Below are positions 17,602-26,964 of a stretch of 64,000 nucleotides of DNA, piece after piece. The position numbers and the translations under genes are program-made. The notes under the pieces were generated by a model, which saw nothing but the letters and a program-made list of their open reading frames with translations, searched no databases and was not told the DNA's origin. Positions within the stretch are counted from its first letter, which is position 1; each line of letters opens with the position of its first letter. Source of the stretch: UBA1672 sp964351365 (GTDB taxonomy: Bacteria; Pseudomonadota; Alphaproteobacteria; Micavibrionales; Micavibrionaceae). The stretch spans positions 31,283-95,282 of the forward strand of contig CAYGNP010000007.1 of assembly GCA_964351365.1 (NCBI GenBank), read 5' to 3'.

Positions 17602-18315
17602 TTAACGCTCCAGAAGGGTTTGATAAAACACATAGCCCGGTGGGGAACCGCCAAATTCATAGACGCATGCGGCTGATTTGCCTTTTGTTTGGGGGGCTTC
17701 GCTTGTTGCGTTTGTTCCACCAATAAAATCAGAATTCAAGCCGGTGTTGGTAAAAGTTCCGTTGAAGGCATTGCCTTTTACGATTTCGTCTTGTCTGGGT
17801 GCATCACCATTAGGGTTTGTAATTTCCTGCAGGCGGTTGATTTGTAAACAGATGGATTTGGGGATGTCTTTGGCAATGAGCAGAAGCTCTGTGCAGCTCC
17901 TATCTGCCGTGTCACAGCCAGACTGATAGACTCTGTTGCTGGTTGAAACATGCCAGTCTTGTGTGTGGGCAGAGTCCTTTAAAAGTTCTGCGGGTGTCCT
18001 GTAGGCGATACCTCCGCCTTCGACATGGAAGACGTCGCAATCGTTAGTGGTGCAGTTTATGTTATCATGATCGGCGTCGATAGATAAGAAGTCCAGATCA
18101 TTTTCACTTGTGCCATTATTGAGCATCATTTTTTGCACAGCTTGTTCAACAGATTTGCCGTATCTCAGAAATTCGCTGGCTTTTATGCGGTCTTTTTCAA
18201 TGTCTCCGGTTTGATCAACAGCGGAATTATTGCGGCTGATCACTGCAGCAAGAATGCCAAAGAGCGCAACGGCCAGTAAGATAAACCACAATGCATTTCC
18301 ATTTTCGTTTTTCAT
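17602..18315 (-). CDS. Prepilin-like membrane protein, unknown function
   Basis: A 237-aa protein starting MKNENGNALWFILLAVALFG: a short polar leader, a Gly and a hydrophobic helix, as in type IV pilin-like or pseudopilin proteins. The rest is extracytoplasmic with six or more cysteines (pairs CTTNDC, CDTADRSC) that probably form disulfides. The ATG at 18315 overlaps the stop of the upstream aminotransferase (TAATG), so the genes are translationally coupled. No Glu5-type pilin residue is evident, so the assignment to a true pilin system is uncertain. I do not recognise the C-terminal domain. Confidence 0.65.
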   Translation of the reverse strand: MKNENGNALWFILLAVALFGILAAVISRNNSAVDQTGDIEKDRIKASEFLRYGKSVEQAVQKMMLNNGTSENDLDFLSIDADHDNINCTTNDCDVFHVEGGGIAYRTPAELLKDSAHTQDWHVSTSNRVYQSGCDTADRSCTELLLIAKDIPKSICLQINRLQEITNPNGDAPRQDEIVKGNAFNGTFTNTGLNSDFIGGTNATSEAPQTKGKSAACVYEFGGSPPGYVFYQTLLER

Positions 18316-19472
18316 TATGCGGCCCATTTCTTGAGGCGGTTGCAGGCTTCTATAATATTTTGCTGCGAGTCAGCATAGCAGATTCGTATGGATTTGTGGC
18401 CACGTGAGAGATCGAAATCTATGCCGGGCGTTGTGGAGACTTTGGCCTCGCTGAGCATTTTTGCGCAATATTCGATGCTGTCGTTGCTGAGATGGTGAAT
18501 ATTCGCATAGAGGTAAAATGCGCCGTCACCTTTTGTGAACTCTGTGATGCCGGCTTTTGGAAGCTCAGCTCTGAGGATATCACGATTTTTTTGATAGGAG
18601 GCGACATAGCTATCCAGAACATCAAGGTGATCGAAGATTTTACAGGCTAAATGCTGCGATATTGTGGGTGCCGAAACATATAGACTTTCTGAGAGGTTTT
18701 TTACAGCTGTGCGCATGTCGTCGGGGATAATGCTCCAGCCAAGGCGCCAGCCCGTCATGGCGAAATATTTTGAGAATGTGTTCAGCACGATTGCGTTTTT
18801 TGAGTATTTCCAAGCGGTTTGTGCTTTTTTCTCGTATGTGATGCCGTGATAGGCTTCGTCTGAAACAAGCCGTACGGCGTTTTCATCGCACCAGCGGCAG
18901 ATTTTTTCGAGCTCGGTTTCGTTGATCATCGTGCCGCAAGGATTTGAAGGCGAATTAATGATGATTCCATCGAATTTTTTGCCACAATTTTCGATTAAAT
19001 CTAATGTGGGTTGGTAGTTATCTTTTGCGCTGGTTTCGATCTCAACAGCCTCAATATTCAGGGCCTTGAGGATGTTGCGGTAGGCGGGGTAGGTGGGTGT
19101 GAACACCGCCACACGCGCGCAGGCATCAAAGGCGGCCAGAAAGTCGAGGATAAAACCGCAGGATGAGCCTGTCGTAATGACGATATTGTCCGGTGAAACA
19201 TTAACCCCGTAATAAGATTTATAGTATTTGGCGATGCGATCGCGCAGGGCTGGCATGCCAATAGCCTCGGTGTAGCCCTGTTTAGGGTCGGATTTGATCA
19301 TCTCTATTGCGTAATCAAGGGCCGCTTGAGGGGCGCCAAAACAGGGCTGGCCAGCGCCCATGCGGGTGATATTTTCACCTGCGGCCTCTTTTTCGTTAAC
19401 CTGGCGCAGGATATCAAGGGCACGGAACATCGGTATGTTTGAGCGATCAGAGAGTTTTAGAGGTGTTTTCAT
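18315..19472 (-). CDS. Class I/II PLP-dependent aminotransferase
   Basis: A 385-aa fold-type I aminotransferase of the aspartate aminotransferase Ib-like group. PLP-site residues are visible: N177 (SPSNPCG), D205 and Y208 (SDEAYHG), Schiff-base K235 (NTFSKYFAMTGWRLGW), and a C-terminal arginine in SIRICYA. TGSSCGFILDF binds the cofactor phosphate. The substrate cannot be told: aspartate, aromatic or alanine-type activities are all possible. The downstream prepilin-like gene is coupled to it. Confidence 0.88.
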   Translation of the reverse strand: MKTPLKLSDRSNIPMFRALDILRQVNEKEAAGENITRMGAGQPCFGAPQAALDYAIEMIKSDPKQGYTEAIGMPALRDRIAKYYKSYYGVNVSPDNIVITTGSSCGFILDFLAAFDACARVAVFTPTYPAYRNILKALNIEAVEIETSAKDNYQPTLDLIENCGKKFDGIIINSPSNPCGTMINETELEKICRWCDENAVRLVSDEAYHGITYEKKAQTAWKYSKNAIVLNTFSKYFAMTGWRLGWSIIPDDMRTAVKNLSESLYVSAPTISQHLACKIFDHLDVLDSYVASYQKNRDILRAELPKAGITEFTKGDGAFYLYANIHHLSNDSIEYCAKMLSEAKVSTTPGIDFDLSRGHKSIRICYADSQQNIIEACNRLKKWAA

Positions 19473-19664
19473 CGTTATATCTTTGTTTTTTCCTTTTTAT
19501 ACAAAGCCTTAAAGAGGGCAAGAAATCAAGATAAAAAAGCGTATTTAGCCATAAAAACCGGATAAAATTTTAGCTAAAATTATAATTTATGTAAAATAAA
19601 TTTACGTTGTATTTACTTTTATTATGGTAAAATTTAAGTATAAAGATAAAGGGAGTGATTAATT

Positions 19665-19757
19665 ATGGTTTTTGGGATGATGTTCCTCTTATTAGCGGTT
19701 TTAAGCTTTGCTTGCTCGGTAGGTCTTTTGTATTGGAGGATACCAGGTACGAAATGA
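19665..19757 (+). CDS. Possible 30-aa single-helix membrane protein
   Basis: A short reading frame (MVFGMMFLLLAVLSFACSVG, then LLYWRIPGTK) with one strong hydrophobic helix and a positively charged end. A good ribosome site, GGGAG at 19651-19655, precedes the ATG by 9 bases. It lies alone between the aminotransferase and an exported protein gene. Too short for certainty; a conservation search would decide. Confidence 0.4.
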   Translation: MVFGMMFLLLAVLSFACSVGLLYWRIPGTK

Positions 19758-19809
19758 TTTTTTGACGGATTTTACTTCTTCATACTTGACGTGTGACAGT
19801 CTGGATTTG

Positions 19810-19916
19810 TTTTATATTCGTTTTTTTCTGCCCCGTTTTAAACGAATATGCCTTAAGATTAGGCACAGATCCGGATTAAAACTCTCCCCACCGACTTTGT
19901 TCGGTGGTTTTTTTTT
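19810..19916 (+). ncRNA. Candidate small structured RNA
   Basis: No reading frame is evident, but three hairpins follow one another: a perfect 10-bp stem (ATATTCGTTT at 19814-19823 with AAACGAATAT at 19840-19849), a 5-bp stem (TGCCT at 19849-19853 with AGGCA at 19861-19865) and an intrinsic terminator. A TTGACG element at 19786 could serve as a -35 box. A pyrimidine-rich CTCTCCCC lies just before the terminator, the kind of anti-Shine-Dalgarno stretch many regulatory RNAs carry. Confidence 0.4.
19888..19916 (+). terminator. Rho-independent terminator
   Basis: A 7-bp GC-rich stem (CCACCGA at 19888-19894 with TCGGTGG at 19901-19907) is followed by nine T residues. It could end a small RNA or the upstream 30-aa frame. 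Confidence 0.85.
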
Positions 19917-19985
19917 GCACTTCGTGTTTTATCCCTATAGAATGCTATTCTTATAAATAATATAATTGAAAATAGGTAATATAAC

Positions 19986-20633
19986 ATGCTTCAGCGTTTT
20001 CTCACTCTTTCCTTCTTTCTTATGTCCTTGATTTGTTTTGGATTTTCTGGATTGTCCTATGCTCAGGATGAGGCCCCTCAGGAGCAACCTGCTCAAGATC
20101 CTGAATCTGAAAAGGATGATCCTGACAATGCCGATGCGAAGAAAAAGTCTGATGTTCTCAGGGAAACTGTGATGGGTAAAATGACTGCTCTGGATCAGTC
20201 GGAGATGAAGCATTTCATGACCATTTATGCCAATTATAATATTTTAAGCACGGTTAAAGCGGTGGGCGATGATGTTAAAGGGGCTGTGGATGCGTGTGCA
20301 ACGAATAATCCGGAAATGGCGGATGATCTTAATGCGCGATATGATAAATGGAAACAGAATGTCGGTGTTAAGATTGATGAATCTCAGGCGAATATTGATA
20401 ATATGGTGCTGGCGCAAACCTATATTCCGCAATCCGAAATTCAATCTATTTTTGGGCAGGTTGATGAGATGCGGGCTATTAATTCCTCAAATTTTGAAAA
20501 AACACCTGTGACGACGCCTGAAGCATGCGAGTTTATGCTTAGCAAGATGGATGAAACAGAAGAAAATATGAAATATATGCTGGTTCTGACGTTAAAAAGC
20601 TACCCTGATATGTTGAAGAAAACTCAGGAATAG
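19986..20633 (+). CDS. Exported hypothetical protein
   Basis: A 215-aa protein with a signal peptide (residues 1-26, ending LSYAQD), a low-complexity acidic segment (27-55) and a helical domain with two cysteines (near residues 102 and 183). I do not recognise the family. It is 10 bases upstream of a glycosyltransferase gene, so the two may be co-expressed. A possible periplasmic or secreted role is inferred only from the signal peptide. Confidence 0.72.
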   Translation: MLQRFLTLSFFLMSLICFGFSGLSYAQDEAPQEQPAQDPESEKDDPDNADAKKKSDVLRETVMGKMTALDQSEMKHFMTIYANYNILSTVKAVGDDVKGAVDACATNNPEMADDLNARYDKWKQNVGVKIDESQANIDNMVLAQTYIPQSEIQSIFGQVDEMRAINSSNFEKTPVTTPEACEFMLSKMDETEENMKYMLVLTLKSYPDMLKKTQE

Positions 20634-20643
20634 GGGTAATACT

Positions 20644-21717
20644 ATGATGAGGTTGCTGCAGGTGCTTGCCGGGGCCGAGCATGGTGGCGCTGAGACAGCC
20701 TTTGTTGACATGTGTATTGCTTTTGCCCAGGCTGGACAGCATGTGGAAGTTGTGACGCGTCCAAACTCTATAAGGGTGCCTAGATTACGAGCAGCGGGAA
20801 TACTTGTTCACACCTTACCTTTTGGCGGTGCGGTTGATGTTTATACGCCCTGGATGTTGCGCCGAATAATCACAAAATTTCAACCGGATATCGTGCAGAC
20901 ATGGATGTCTCGGGCAGCACAAAAAGTTACGCGATGGTCGCCTGATATGGGGGGAAAACCGTATAAGGTTGTGTCGCGCCTTGGCGGGTATTACAAGATT
21001 AAGAATTTCAAGAATACCGATTATTTTGCAACGATTACTCCCGATATAATGCGTTATCTGGTTGAGGAATGCGGCGTTGATTCTCAGCGTGTGCGGCATA
21101 TCAATAATTTTGCAGAGACGGAGGCGCCGGGATTGGCCGTTTCCCGCGCTGATTACGGTGTGCCGGAAGATGCAACGCTGTGTCTTGCTTTGGGGCGTCT
21201 GCATGAGAGTAAGGCTTTTGACACGTTGACCAGGGCTGTGGCGGGTTTGTCTGGTGTTTATCTCTGGATTGCCGGGGAGGGGCCGGATCGGGAGAAATTG
21301 GAGCGTTTGATTGCACAGTTAAATGCATCGGATCGCGTGCGTTTGCTGGGTTGGCGGGGTGATCGGGCGGCCTTGTTTGCGGCGAGTGATATCTGTGTAT
21401 TTCCCTCACGTTATGAGCCTTTTGGCACTGTCTTTGCGCAAAGCTGGGCGCAGAAAGTTCCGCTGGTTTGTACTGATTCTATGGGACCCAAACAATTTGT
21501 TCGCCATGAGCATGATGGCCTGATTGTTTCTATTGATGATAGTTCCGCTTTAGGTGAGGCGATTACGCGTTTGAAAGCGGATAAATCCCTGTGTGGTAAA
21601 CTTGTTGAAAATGGCTATCAGAGCTATTTAGAGGGCTTTACAAAGGAGCGGTGTGTTGAGCGTTATCTGGCCTATTTCCGCCAGATTGTCGCGGGACAGC
21701 AGGCCAGTGTAAATTAA
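20644..21717 (+). CDS. Glycosyltransferase family 4 protein
   Basis: A 357-aa GT-B glycosyltransferase. The N-terminal half has the acceptor-domain pattern MMRLLQVLAGAEHGGAETAF. The C-terminal half has the nucleotide-sugar site: LALGRLHESKAFDTL near residue 185 and the E-x7-E-type motif in FPSRYEPFGTVFAQSWA near residue 255. It would transfer a sugar from a nucleotide donor to a lipid or glycan acceptor at the inner membrane. The donor and acceptor are unknown. It is unlinked to other glycan genes here. Confidence 0.9.
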   Translation: MMRLLQVLAGAEHGGAETAFVDMCIAFAQAGQHVEVVTRPNSIRVPRLRAAGILVHTLPFGGAVDVYTPWMLRRIITKFQPDIVQTWMSRAAQKVTRWSPDMGGKPYKVVSRLGGYYKIKNFKNTDYFATITPDIMRYLVEECGVDSQRVRHINNFAETEAPGLAVSRADYGVPEDATLCLALGRLHESKAFDTLTRAVAGLSGVYLWIAGEGPDREKLERLIAQLNASDRVRLLGWRGDRAALFAASDICVFPSRYEPFGTVFAQSWAQKVPLVCTDSMGPKQFVRHEHDGLIVSIDDSSALGEAITRLKADKSLCGKLVENGYQSYLEGFTKERCVERYLAYFRQIVAGQQASVN

Positions 21718-21874
21718 ATTTGTAAAAATAGTTGGAATATGCAACAATACCAATAACTTCGTTTAAGAATATGACGGTTTTATAAAAAGTAATTTAAAAA
21801 CAAATAGTTCCGCATATGGTGAAGATGGTGAGATAATAGTGGGTCATGCGCCCTAAAATATATAAGGTTGATTT

Positions 21875-24800
21875 ATGGCAATAGGAGTTGAAGCGTGGGA
21901 AGGTAGCACATCAGAGCAAGGTGGAAGAATTGCTGCCGAGGTTACGCAGGAGCAGCTTGAGAATGCTGCTTTAGGTCTTCAAGTTATTGGTGCGGCGCTC
22001 GGGGTTGCGTTGCCGCCCTCTGATGGGCCTGCCTATACGCCGGAGTTTGGCGCGGTCGTTTCCCAAGCTTACAGTGAATATTACAGTTTATTTATAAGTC
22101 CAGTCATTCTAAACAATTACGTTGTGGCAAACACAACTGAAGCAGAGCGAAGGCCCTGGGAAGAGGGCAGCGCGCTACGAGACGCTTGGATTGAAGAAAA
22201 TATTACACCTGAAAAGCTGGGTGCCTGGCTAGGAGCTAATCCTGGTAAAAGCCCTGAAGATTTTCTTATAGCATCCACGACCCAAGAGCAGCGAGCAAAT
22301 TGGGATGCGGGTTTTAGTGATTGGCAAACAGTACATGTAACCCAAGATAAAGTTGGGGCTTGGGCGCAAGAGCATCCGTTAACGGATGAAGAAAATGCTT
22401 TTGTATTACAAAACATTATATCTGATATGAGGGATAGGATTTTTGGAGTTGCAAGTTCTGTAGGGCTCGATCCAGAGTCTTTGCAGCGAGCTGGTATTGC
22501 TGTTCAAACGGTTAACGGGGAGCCTGTTATATCTGATCAGGATTTAGCTGAGTTAGTCGTAAATTTTGGACCTTATCATGAAATATCGCAGCGTGCTTAT
22601 GAGCAAGTTACTGCTGCTGCTGCTCCGGCGGCTCCGGTTGAGCAGGTTGCTGCGGTTGATCCGGCAGCAACTGGTGTTGCCAGTGATGCCGCGTCTGCGG
22701 CGGTTGGTGCGACGCGGACGGAGATGGTTTGGCCGGAGCAAGATCCAGAGATTACTGAACGCGTGATGCGCGTTGAAACAGCGCTGGCGCAAATTTCTGC
22801 TGCGGCGAAAGATGCTAATCTTCCTGCGCCGGGTGCGGTTGATGGTCGTTTTGATGAGGCATCTTTTGCGACGTATGAGGCTGCGCTGGCGTTTTTGAAA
22901 GAGCAGACTAAGCTTGCTGGCGATTATCCTGATGCAGCATATTCACCGGAGTTCGGCGCCGCACTTGAGGGTCGCTTGCCGGCGATGCTTAATGTTCAAG
23001 CGATGATTTCTTCGGCAGAAGAGGCTGAAAAGTTGAGAGCGGCTGCGGCGAGTGTTCCCGGTCTTGTTGCTGATTTAAATTATTTACACGCAGCAAATGC
23101 ACTCGTTGCGGTTGCGCAGGTTGAGCAGCAAGTTCAGGTTGCGCAAGCACCTGCGGCAACGGTTGTTCCTGGTGCGTCTTCCCAACCGGATGCGGCTACT
23201 CCGCCAGTTGATGTTGCTGCAACTCCTTCGGGTGATACTGCAGATGCTGCGGCGGGTGCTGCGTCTGCTGAGGCACCTGCTGCTGCGGCTGAAGAGGCTC
23301 CTGTTGCGCAGGGAGATAGTTCAACTGATATCAAGGCGGCGAGTTTTGTTGTTGAGCAGGTTTTGTATGGTCTGAATGATGTGATTGGCCAGTCGAGCCA
23401 GTTCGGTATGCTGGCTGATGTTGTTGGTTCTGTTGTTACACCGCTGACAGAGGCGGAAGCTGCTGACATGGTTTTTGATGAGAAATCTCAGGATTTGACG
23501 GCAAAAGCGATTATGGCGCTGCGGATGCTGAATGGGGAGGAAAACCCCGATGGGTCTTATAATTCGACTGTGCGCGACACCTTGAAAATGGCGATTCTGA
23601 CCAAGCCTGAATTCCAGATGATCCGTGATAAGCTAGGGATCGAAACATATTCACCTGAGCAGGCGCAGGCGTTGTTGCAGCCCTTTGCCCTTGATGAGCC
23701 TGTTAAGCCCGCGGATAGTGCTGAAGAAGCAGAGAAAGTTGCGTATTTCACAGAAAAGCGCGAGTTTGATAGAAGAAAAGATTTGTTTGATAAGGAGCAG
23801 GCAAAAATTGCAAAACTTAATGTTTTGTTTGAGAGCCTTGATACTTTGCAGCGGAATAATATGCTTCTTGATGCGCAGCGTGCCAAGGAAACGAACAAGT
23901 TTAACTTGATGATGGATGCAGCCTCGACCATGCTTGATAAATGGTCGCCAGGCATGAAGGCTATGATCCAGGATTTCTTCACCAATAACCAGTTTGGTCA
24001 GATGTTTGGAAGCATATTGGCGATGTTTGGTATTAATGTTGGGCGTATTTGGGGTGAAAAAGACGATACTTCGGTTCTGGAGCGTGCTAAGCCTGTTGTT
24101 GAGGATAAATTTAACGACCTGTATGCTAAAGCGCAGGAAGACCTTGGCGATGGAGCAACCCATCAGCAGGTGATGGCGAAACTCACAGAAAATGTTAATG
24201 GTCGGCTTGATGGCTGGCTGACAGAAAAAGCGATTAAACTCATCTTTAAAGATGAGGATGAAGGCAAAGTTAAGGAAGCAATTGCCCTTGCCCTTTCCGA
24301 GGCGTCTGCGACTGGAAATCAGGCGGATGCTCAGTCTGTTTTTGTTGGGACGTTGATTGAGGCAGGAAAACAGTTCCAAGCCGGGCAGGATTTAAGCGTT
24401 GAGGCTATCCGTGCAGAATTGGCGGAAATGGAGTCTGAAGTGCAGGGTCTTGTAAGAGAGTATCCTGAGCTTGGCCCTGATGGTGATCCTGCTTTACAGA
24501 ATTTAGAGCAGCGCGGGGGTTTAAGGGCGCCGGATGGAACGCCCGTTTCTTTTGCTGGTGGACCTCTTGCTCCTGCTGCGGTTTTGGCTGATGCAGCTCC
24601 TGCTCCTGCTCCGGCTGCTGGTGCTGAGATTGAGAGTGCACCATTGGCTGCGCCGGGAGAGGCTGCTGTTACTGAGGAGCCTGCGCTTCGCTATGACCGC
24701 GATCCGAAGGATTATGATGTCACCGTGCGTTATCCGAAGGGGCGTGTTGCGGCAATCGGTGAGGTTATGTTTAATAATTTTGACGCGCTTGGTCTTGATA

Positions 24801-26356
24801 CGCTTGATAAAAAGCTGCTGCGTGAGGGTAGTGGGTATGATGATCGGATGACGCGTGCGTTTAATGGTCTGGTTGAGGAATTATATGTGCGTGCACAAAT
24901 ACAGACGCATCTAGATGGCGGGGGCACGTTTTCTACTCTCGATGTTGATGGCATTGATCACTCGTTTAACGGTCAGGAAGATCTTGACACTGTACTGAGT
25001 TACATGCGAGCGCGCGGTGTTGGGGAAGAGCAGATCAGCAAATTTGCCGAAAATGTCATGAGTCTGGATAAGGATATGCAATCTCCCGCGCTTAATGGTG
25101 GCGGTAATCAGCGCCTTAGTGTTTGGGATCATTCTGCTCTGCGGGATCAGATAAGCGTTGAGGTCACGCGCCGTATTGTTGAGCAAATGCAGCGTGAGTC
25201 TGCGCCTGCGCCTGCGCCGGTTGTACCGACCCTTGAAGGTAATTTGGCGCCAACAGTTCTCACATTGACGGCGACATTGGATGCGGCGCAGGATCTTCGC
25301 CCGTTCAAGCAGCCAACAGAGCAGTGCCGTCCCATGCCCGAGACGTTTAGTGAGCTGCGTGCTCTTAATGAGGATCAGGCAAAGCTGATTGCTGATCATT
25401 TTGCTAAAAATCGTCTTATTCGGGATCAGGCCAGGGATGGTTTTGGAACGACTGCTCCAACCAGTAGGCAGATTATGGATTTAGTTATGAATCGTGCGCA
25501 GCTCGGCAAGAAGAACCAAATTTTCGCGATTTTGGAGCCAAGTAAGTTTGGCGTTACCATTCCGGGTGTTGATGTGATTGTTGCAACCCCCGACAGAGAT
25601 GGCGGCTATGACTATCGTTATGTGAATTATGGTGAAGATGGTATTCGCCCGCTCTCGGAGCATAATGAGCATGATTTCAACGAGCCTTATGTACCCGGTC
25701 ATACCCGTCTTGATGATCTTCTGGATGAGGCTCACCGTTCACCTGGTGGACGCATCCAGCAATCTGCGAATTTTGGTTACACAAATATCATGGCCATTAC
25801 GAATACGAATAACCCTGATGATCCGATACGGCCGATGAGTGCGCTGGCCGCTGTATATTATAACCTTAGAATTACACAGGATCATCAGAATGCGTATGTG
25901 AGCGGATATGCCGAGCGTCGGGTTGCTCGTCAGGACGCCGAGGCCGAGGCTATTGCGCGTCATCCGAGTCAGGGGGCCTATGCGGTTGATGAGGCGTGCC
26001 GGGTTATTAGCGGGCCTTTCCGGGTTGCGTCGGAGCCGGCGACGGAGTGGCGCCATCCTTACACTATCACTCAGGGTCTTCATGAGGCTCTCGGTATTCC
26101 AAATGGTGGGCATGCTGGCCCTCTTACAGCCCTTACGGCGCAAATTGATCAGATTGGTGAAATGCTAGGATTACAACGTGGTTACGACCCAGGATTTGAT
26201 GGCAAAAACTGGCCGCAGACAGGCCCGCAGGGTTTGGTTGAGCAGAATGCCAGAGATATGGGGCTTGAAGGTGATGGATCCATGCCGCCTGCATATAGTC
26301 ATGATCGACGTGGGCCGGTTACGAGTTCACCCAGTTATGGTGATCGCGGAAATTAA
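21875..26356 (+). CDS. Giant hypothetical protein with Ala/Pro linkers (1493 aa)
   Basis: I do not recognise this protein. No signal peptide or membrane helix is evident. Four Ala/Pro-rich, probably disordered linkers (residues about 247-285, 412-485, 895-938 and 1108-1123) separate helical and mixed domains. A motif recurs before and after the first linker (AYTPEFGAVV near 50 and AYSPEFGAAL near 353). DGRFDEASFATYEAAL and DGSYNSTVRDTLKMA have the look of PG_binding_1-type repeats. A charged helical section (~620-690) and a C-terminal domain (~1130-1430) with few hydrophobic runs follow. It ends by overlapping the convergent tag gene by 4 bases. Possible roles (secreted substrate, scaffold, envelope protein) cannot be separated from sequence. 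Confidence 0.75.
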   Translation: MAIGVEAWEGSTSEQGGRIAAEVTQEQLENAALGLQVIGAALGVALPPSDGPAYTPEFGAVVSQAYSEYYSLFISPVILNNYVVANTTEAERRPWEEGSALRDAWIEENITPEKLGAWLGANPGKSPEDFLIASTTQEQRANWDAGFSDWQTVHVTQDKVGAWAQEHPLTDEENAFVLQNIISDMRDRIFGVASSVGLDPESLQRAGIAVQTVNGEPVISDQDLAELVVNFGPYHEISQRAYEQVTAAAAPAAPVEQVAAVDPAATGVASDAASAAVGATRTEMVWPEQDPEITERVMRVETALAQISAAAKDANLPAPGAVDGRFDEASFATYEAALAFLKEQTKLAGDYPDAAYSPEFGAALEGRLPAMLNVQAMISSAEEAEKLRAAAASVPGLVADLNYLHAANALVAVAQVEQQVQVAQAPAATVVPGASSQPDAATPPVDVAATPSGDTADAAAGAASAEAPAAAAEEAPVAQGDSSTDIKAASFVVEQVLYGLNDVIGQSSQFGMLADVVGSVVTPLTEAEAADMVFDEKSQDLTAKAIMALRMLNGEENPDGSYNSTVRDTLKMAILTKPEFQMIRDKLGIETYSPEQAQALLQPFALDEPVKPADSAEEAEKVAYFTEKREFDRRKDLFDKEQAKIAKLNVLFESLDTLQRNNMLLDAQRAKETNKFNLMMDAASTMLDKWSPGMKAMIQDFFTNNQFGQMFGSILAMFGINVGRIWGEKDDTSVLERAKPVVEDKFNDLYAKAQEDLGDGATHQQVMAKLTENVNGRLDGWLTEKAIKLIFKDEDEGKVKEAIALALSEASATGNQADAQSVFVGTLIEAGKQFQAGQDLSVEAIRAELAEMESEVQGLVREYPELGPDGDPALQNLEQRGGLRAPDGTPVSFAGGPLAPAAVLADAAPAPAPAAGAEIESAPLAAPGEAAVTEEPALRYDRDPKDYDVTVRYPKGRVAAIGEVMFNNFDALGLDTLDKKLLREGSGYDDRMTRAFNGLVEELYVRAQIQTHLDGGGTFSTLDVDGIDHSFNGQEDLDTVLSYMRARGVGEEQISKFAENVMSLDKDMQSPALNGGGNQRLSVWDHSALRDQISVEVTRRIVEQMQRESAPAPAPVVPTLEGNLAPTVLTLTATLDAAQDLRPFKQPTEQCRPMPETFSELRALNEDQAKLIADHFAKNRLIRDQARDGFGTTAPTSRQIMDLVMNRAQLGKKNQIFAILEPSKFGVTIPGVDVIVATPDRDGGYDYRYVNYGEDGIRPLSEHNEHDFNEPYVPGHTRLDDLLDEAHRSPGGRIQQSANFGYTNIMAITNTNNPDDPIRPMSALAAVYYNLRITQDHQNAYVSGYAERRVARQDAEAEAIARHPSQGAYAVDEACRVISGPFRVASEPATEWRHPYTITQGLHEALGIPNGGHAGPLTALTAQIDQIGEMLGLQRGYDPGFDGKNWPQTGPQGLVEQNARDMGLEGDGSMPPAYSHDRRGPVTSSPSYGDRGN

Positions 26357-26940
26357 CTGCTCTTTGTGAAATCACACCCTATTATATGATCATTGACCAT
26401 GCCCATGGCCTGCATGAAGGCGTAACATGTTGTGGGGCCAACGAATGTCCAGCCGCGTTTCTTTAAGTCTTTTGACAGGGCCTGGGAGTGTTCCGTGATG
26501 GCGGGTATGTGCGTACGTGTTTTGGGTTGCGTGTGGTTTTCGGGTTTAAAAGACCAAAAATAATCACTGAGTGAGGGGAATTCTTTTTTCAATTCTATGG
26601 CTTTTTTTGCGTTGTTTATGGTGGCCTCGATCTTGCCGCGGTGGCGGATGATGCCGGGGTCAAGCAGGAGCCTCTCAACGTCGTTTTCTGTGTAGAGGGA
26701 GATTTTTTTAAAATCGAATCCGTCGAAATTCTTGCGGAAATTTTCGCGCTTGCGCAGGACGGTAATCCAGCTCAAACCTGACTGAAACCCCTCGAGACAG
26801 AGTTTTTCGAACAGGCGGATATCATTATATACGGGACGTCCCCATTCGTTATCATGATAGTGTACGTATAGGGAATCTTCCCCGCACCAGAAGCAGCGTT
26901 TTTTACCGTCTTGTCCGATGATTAGGGATGTATTTTGCAT
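26353..26940 (-). CDS. tag: DNA-3-methyladenine glycosylase I
   Basis: A 195-aa base-excision repair enzyme that removes 3-methyladenine from DNA. The N-terminal RCFWCG and YHDNEWGRPV, the central LCLEGFQSGLSWITVLRKRENFR (substrate pocket and helix-hairpin) and the C-terminal FVGPTTCYAFMQAMGMVNDH are diagnostic. Zinc-site residues are C16, H29, H185 and C189, matching the spacing known for Tag. The start is ATG at 26940, divergent from the next gene. Confidence 0.95.
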   Translation of the reverse strand: MQNTSLIIGQDGKKRCFWCGEDSLYVHYHDNEWGRPVYNDIRLFEKLCLEGFQSGLSWITVLRKRENFRKNFDGFDFKKISLYTENDVERLLLDPGIIRHRGKIEATINNAKKAIELKKEFPSLSDYFWSFKPENHTQPKTRTHIPAITEHSQALSKDLKKRGWTFVGPTTCYAFMQAMGMVNDHIIGCDFTKSS

Positions 26941-26964
26941 GAAAAATCCGATACAGTTTATGTC

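Noticed and set aside
22617..23330. GCT/GCG-rich tracts that look like short tandem repeats
   Set aside because: They encode Ala/Pro linkers with irregular spacing; no CRISPR-like unit length or spacer structure.
23651..24379. 242-codon minus-strand frame inside the giant protein gene
   Set aside because: Codon pattern follows the plus-strand frame; no ribosome site or family resemblance seen.
24534..24851. Leu/Arg-rich overlapping frame in the Ala/Pro linker region of the giant gene
   Set aside because: A frame-shifted reading of GCT/CCT repeats; low complexity explains it.
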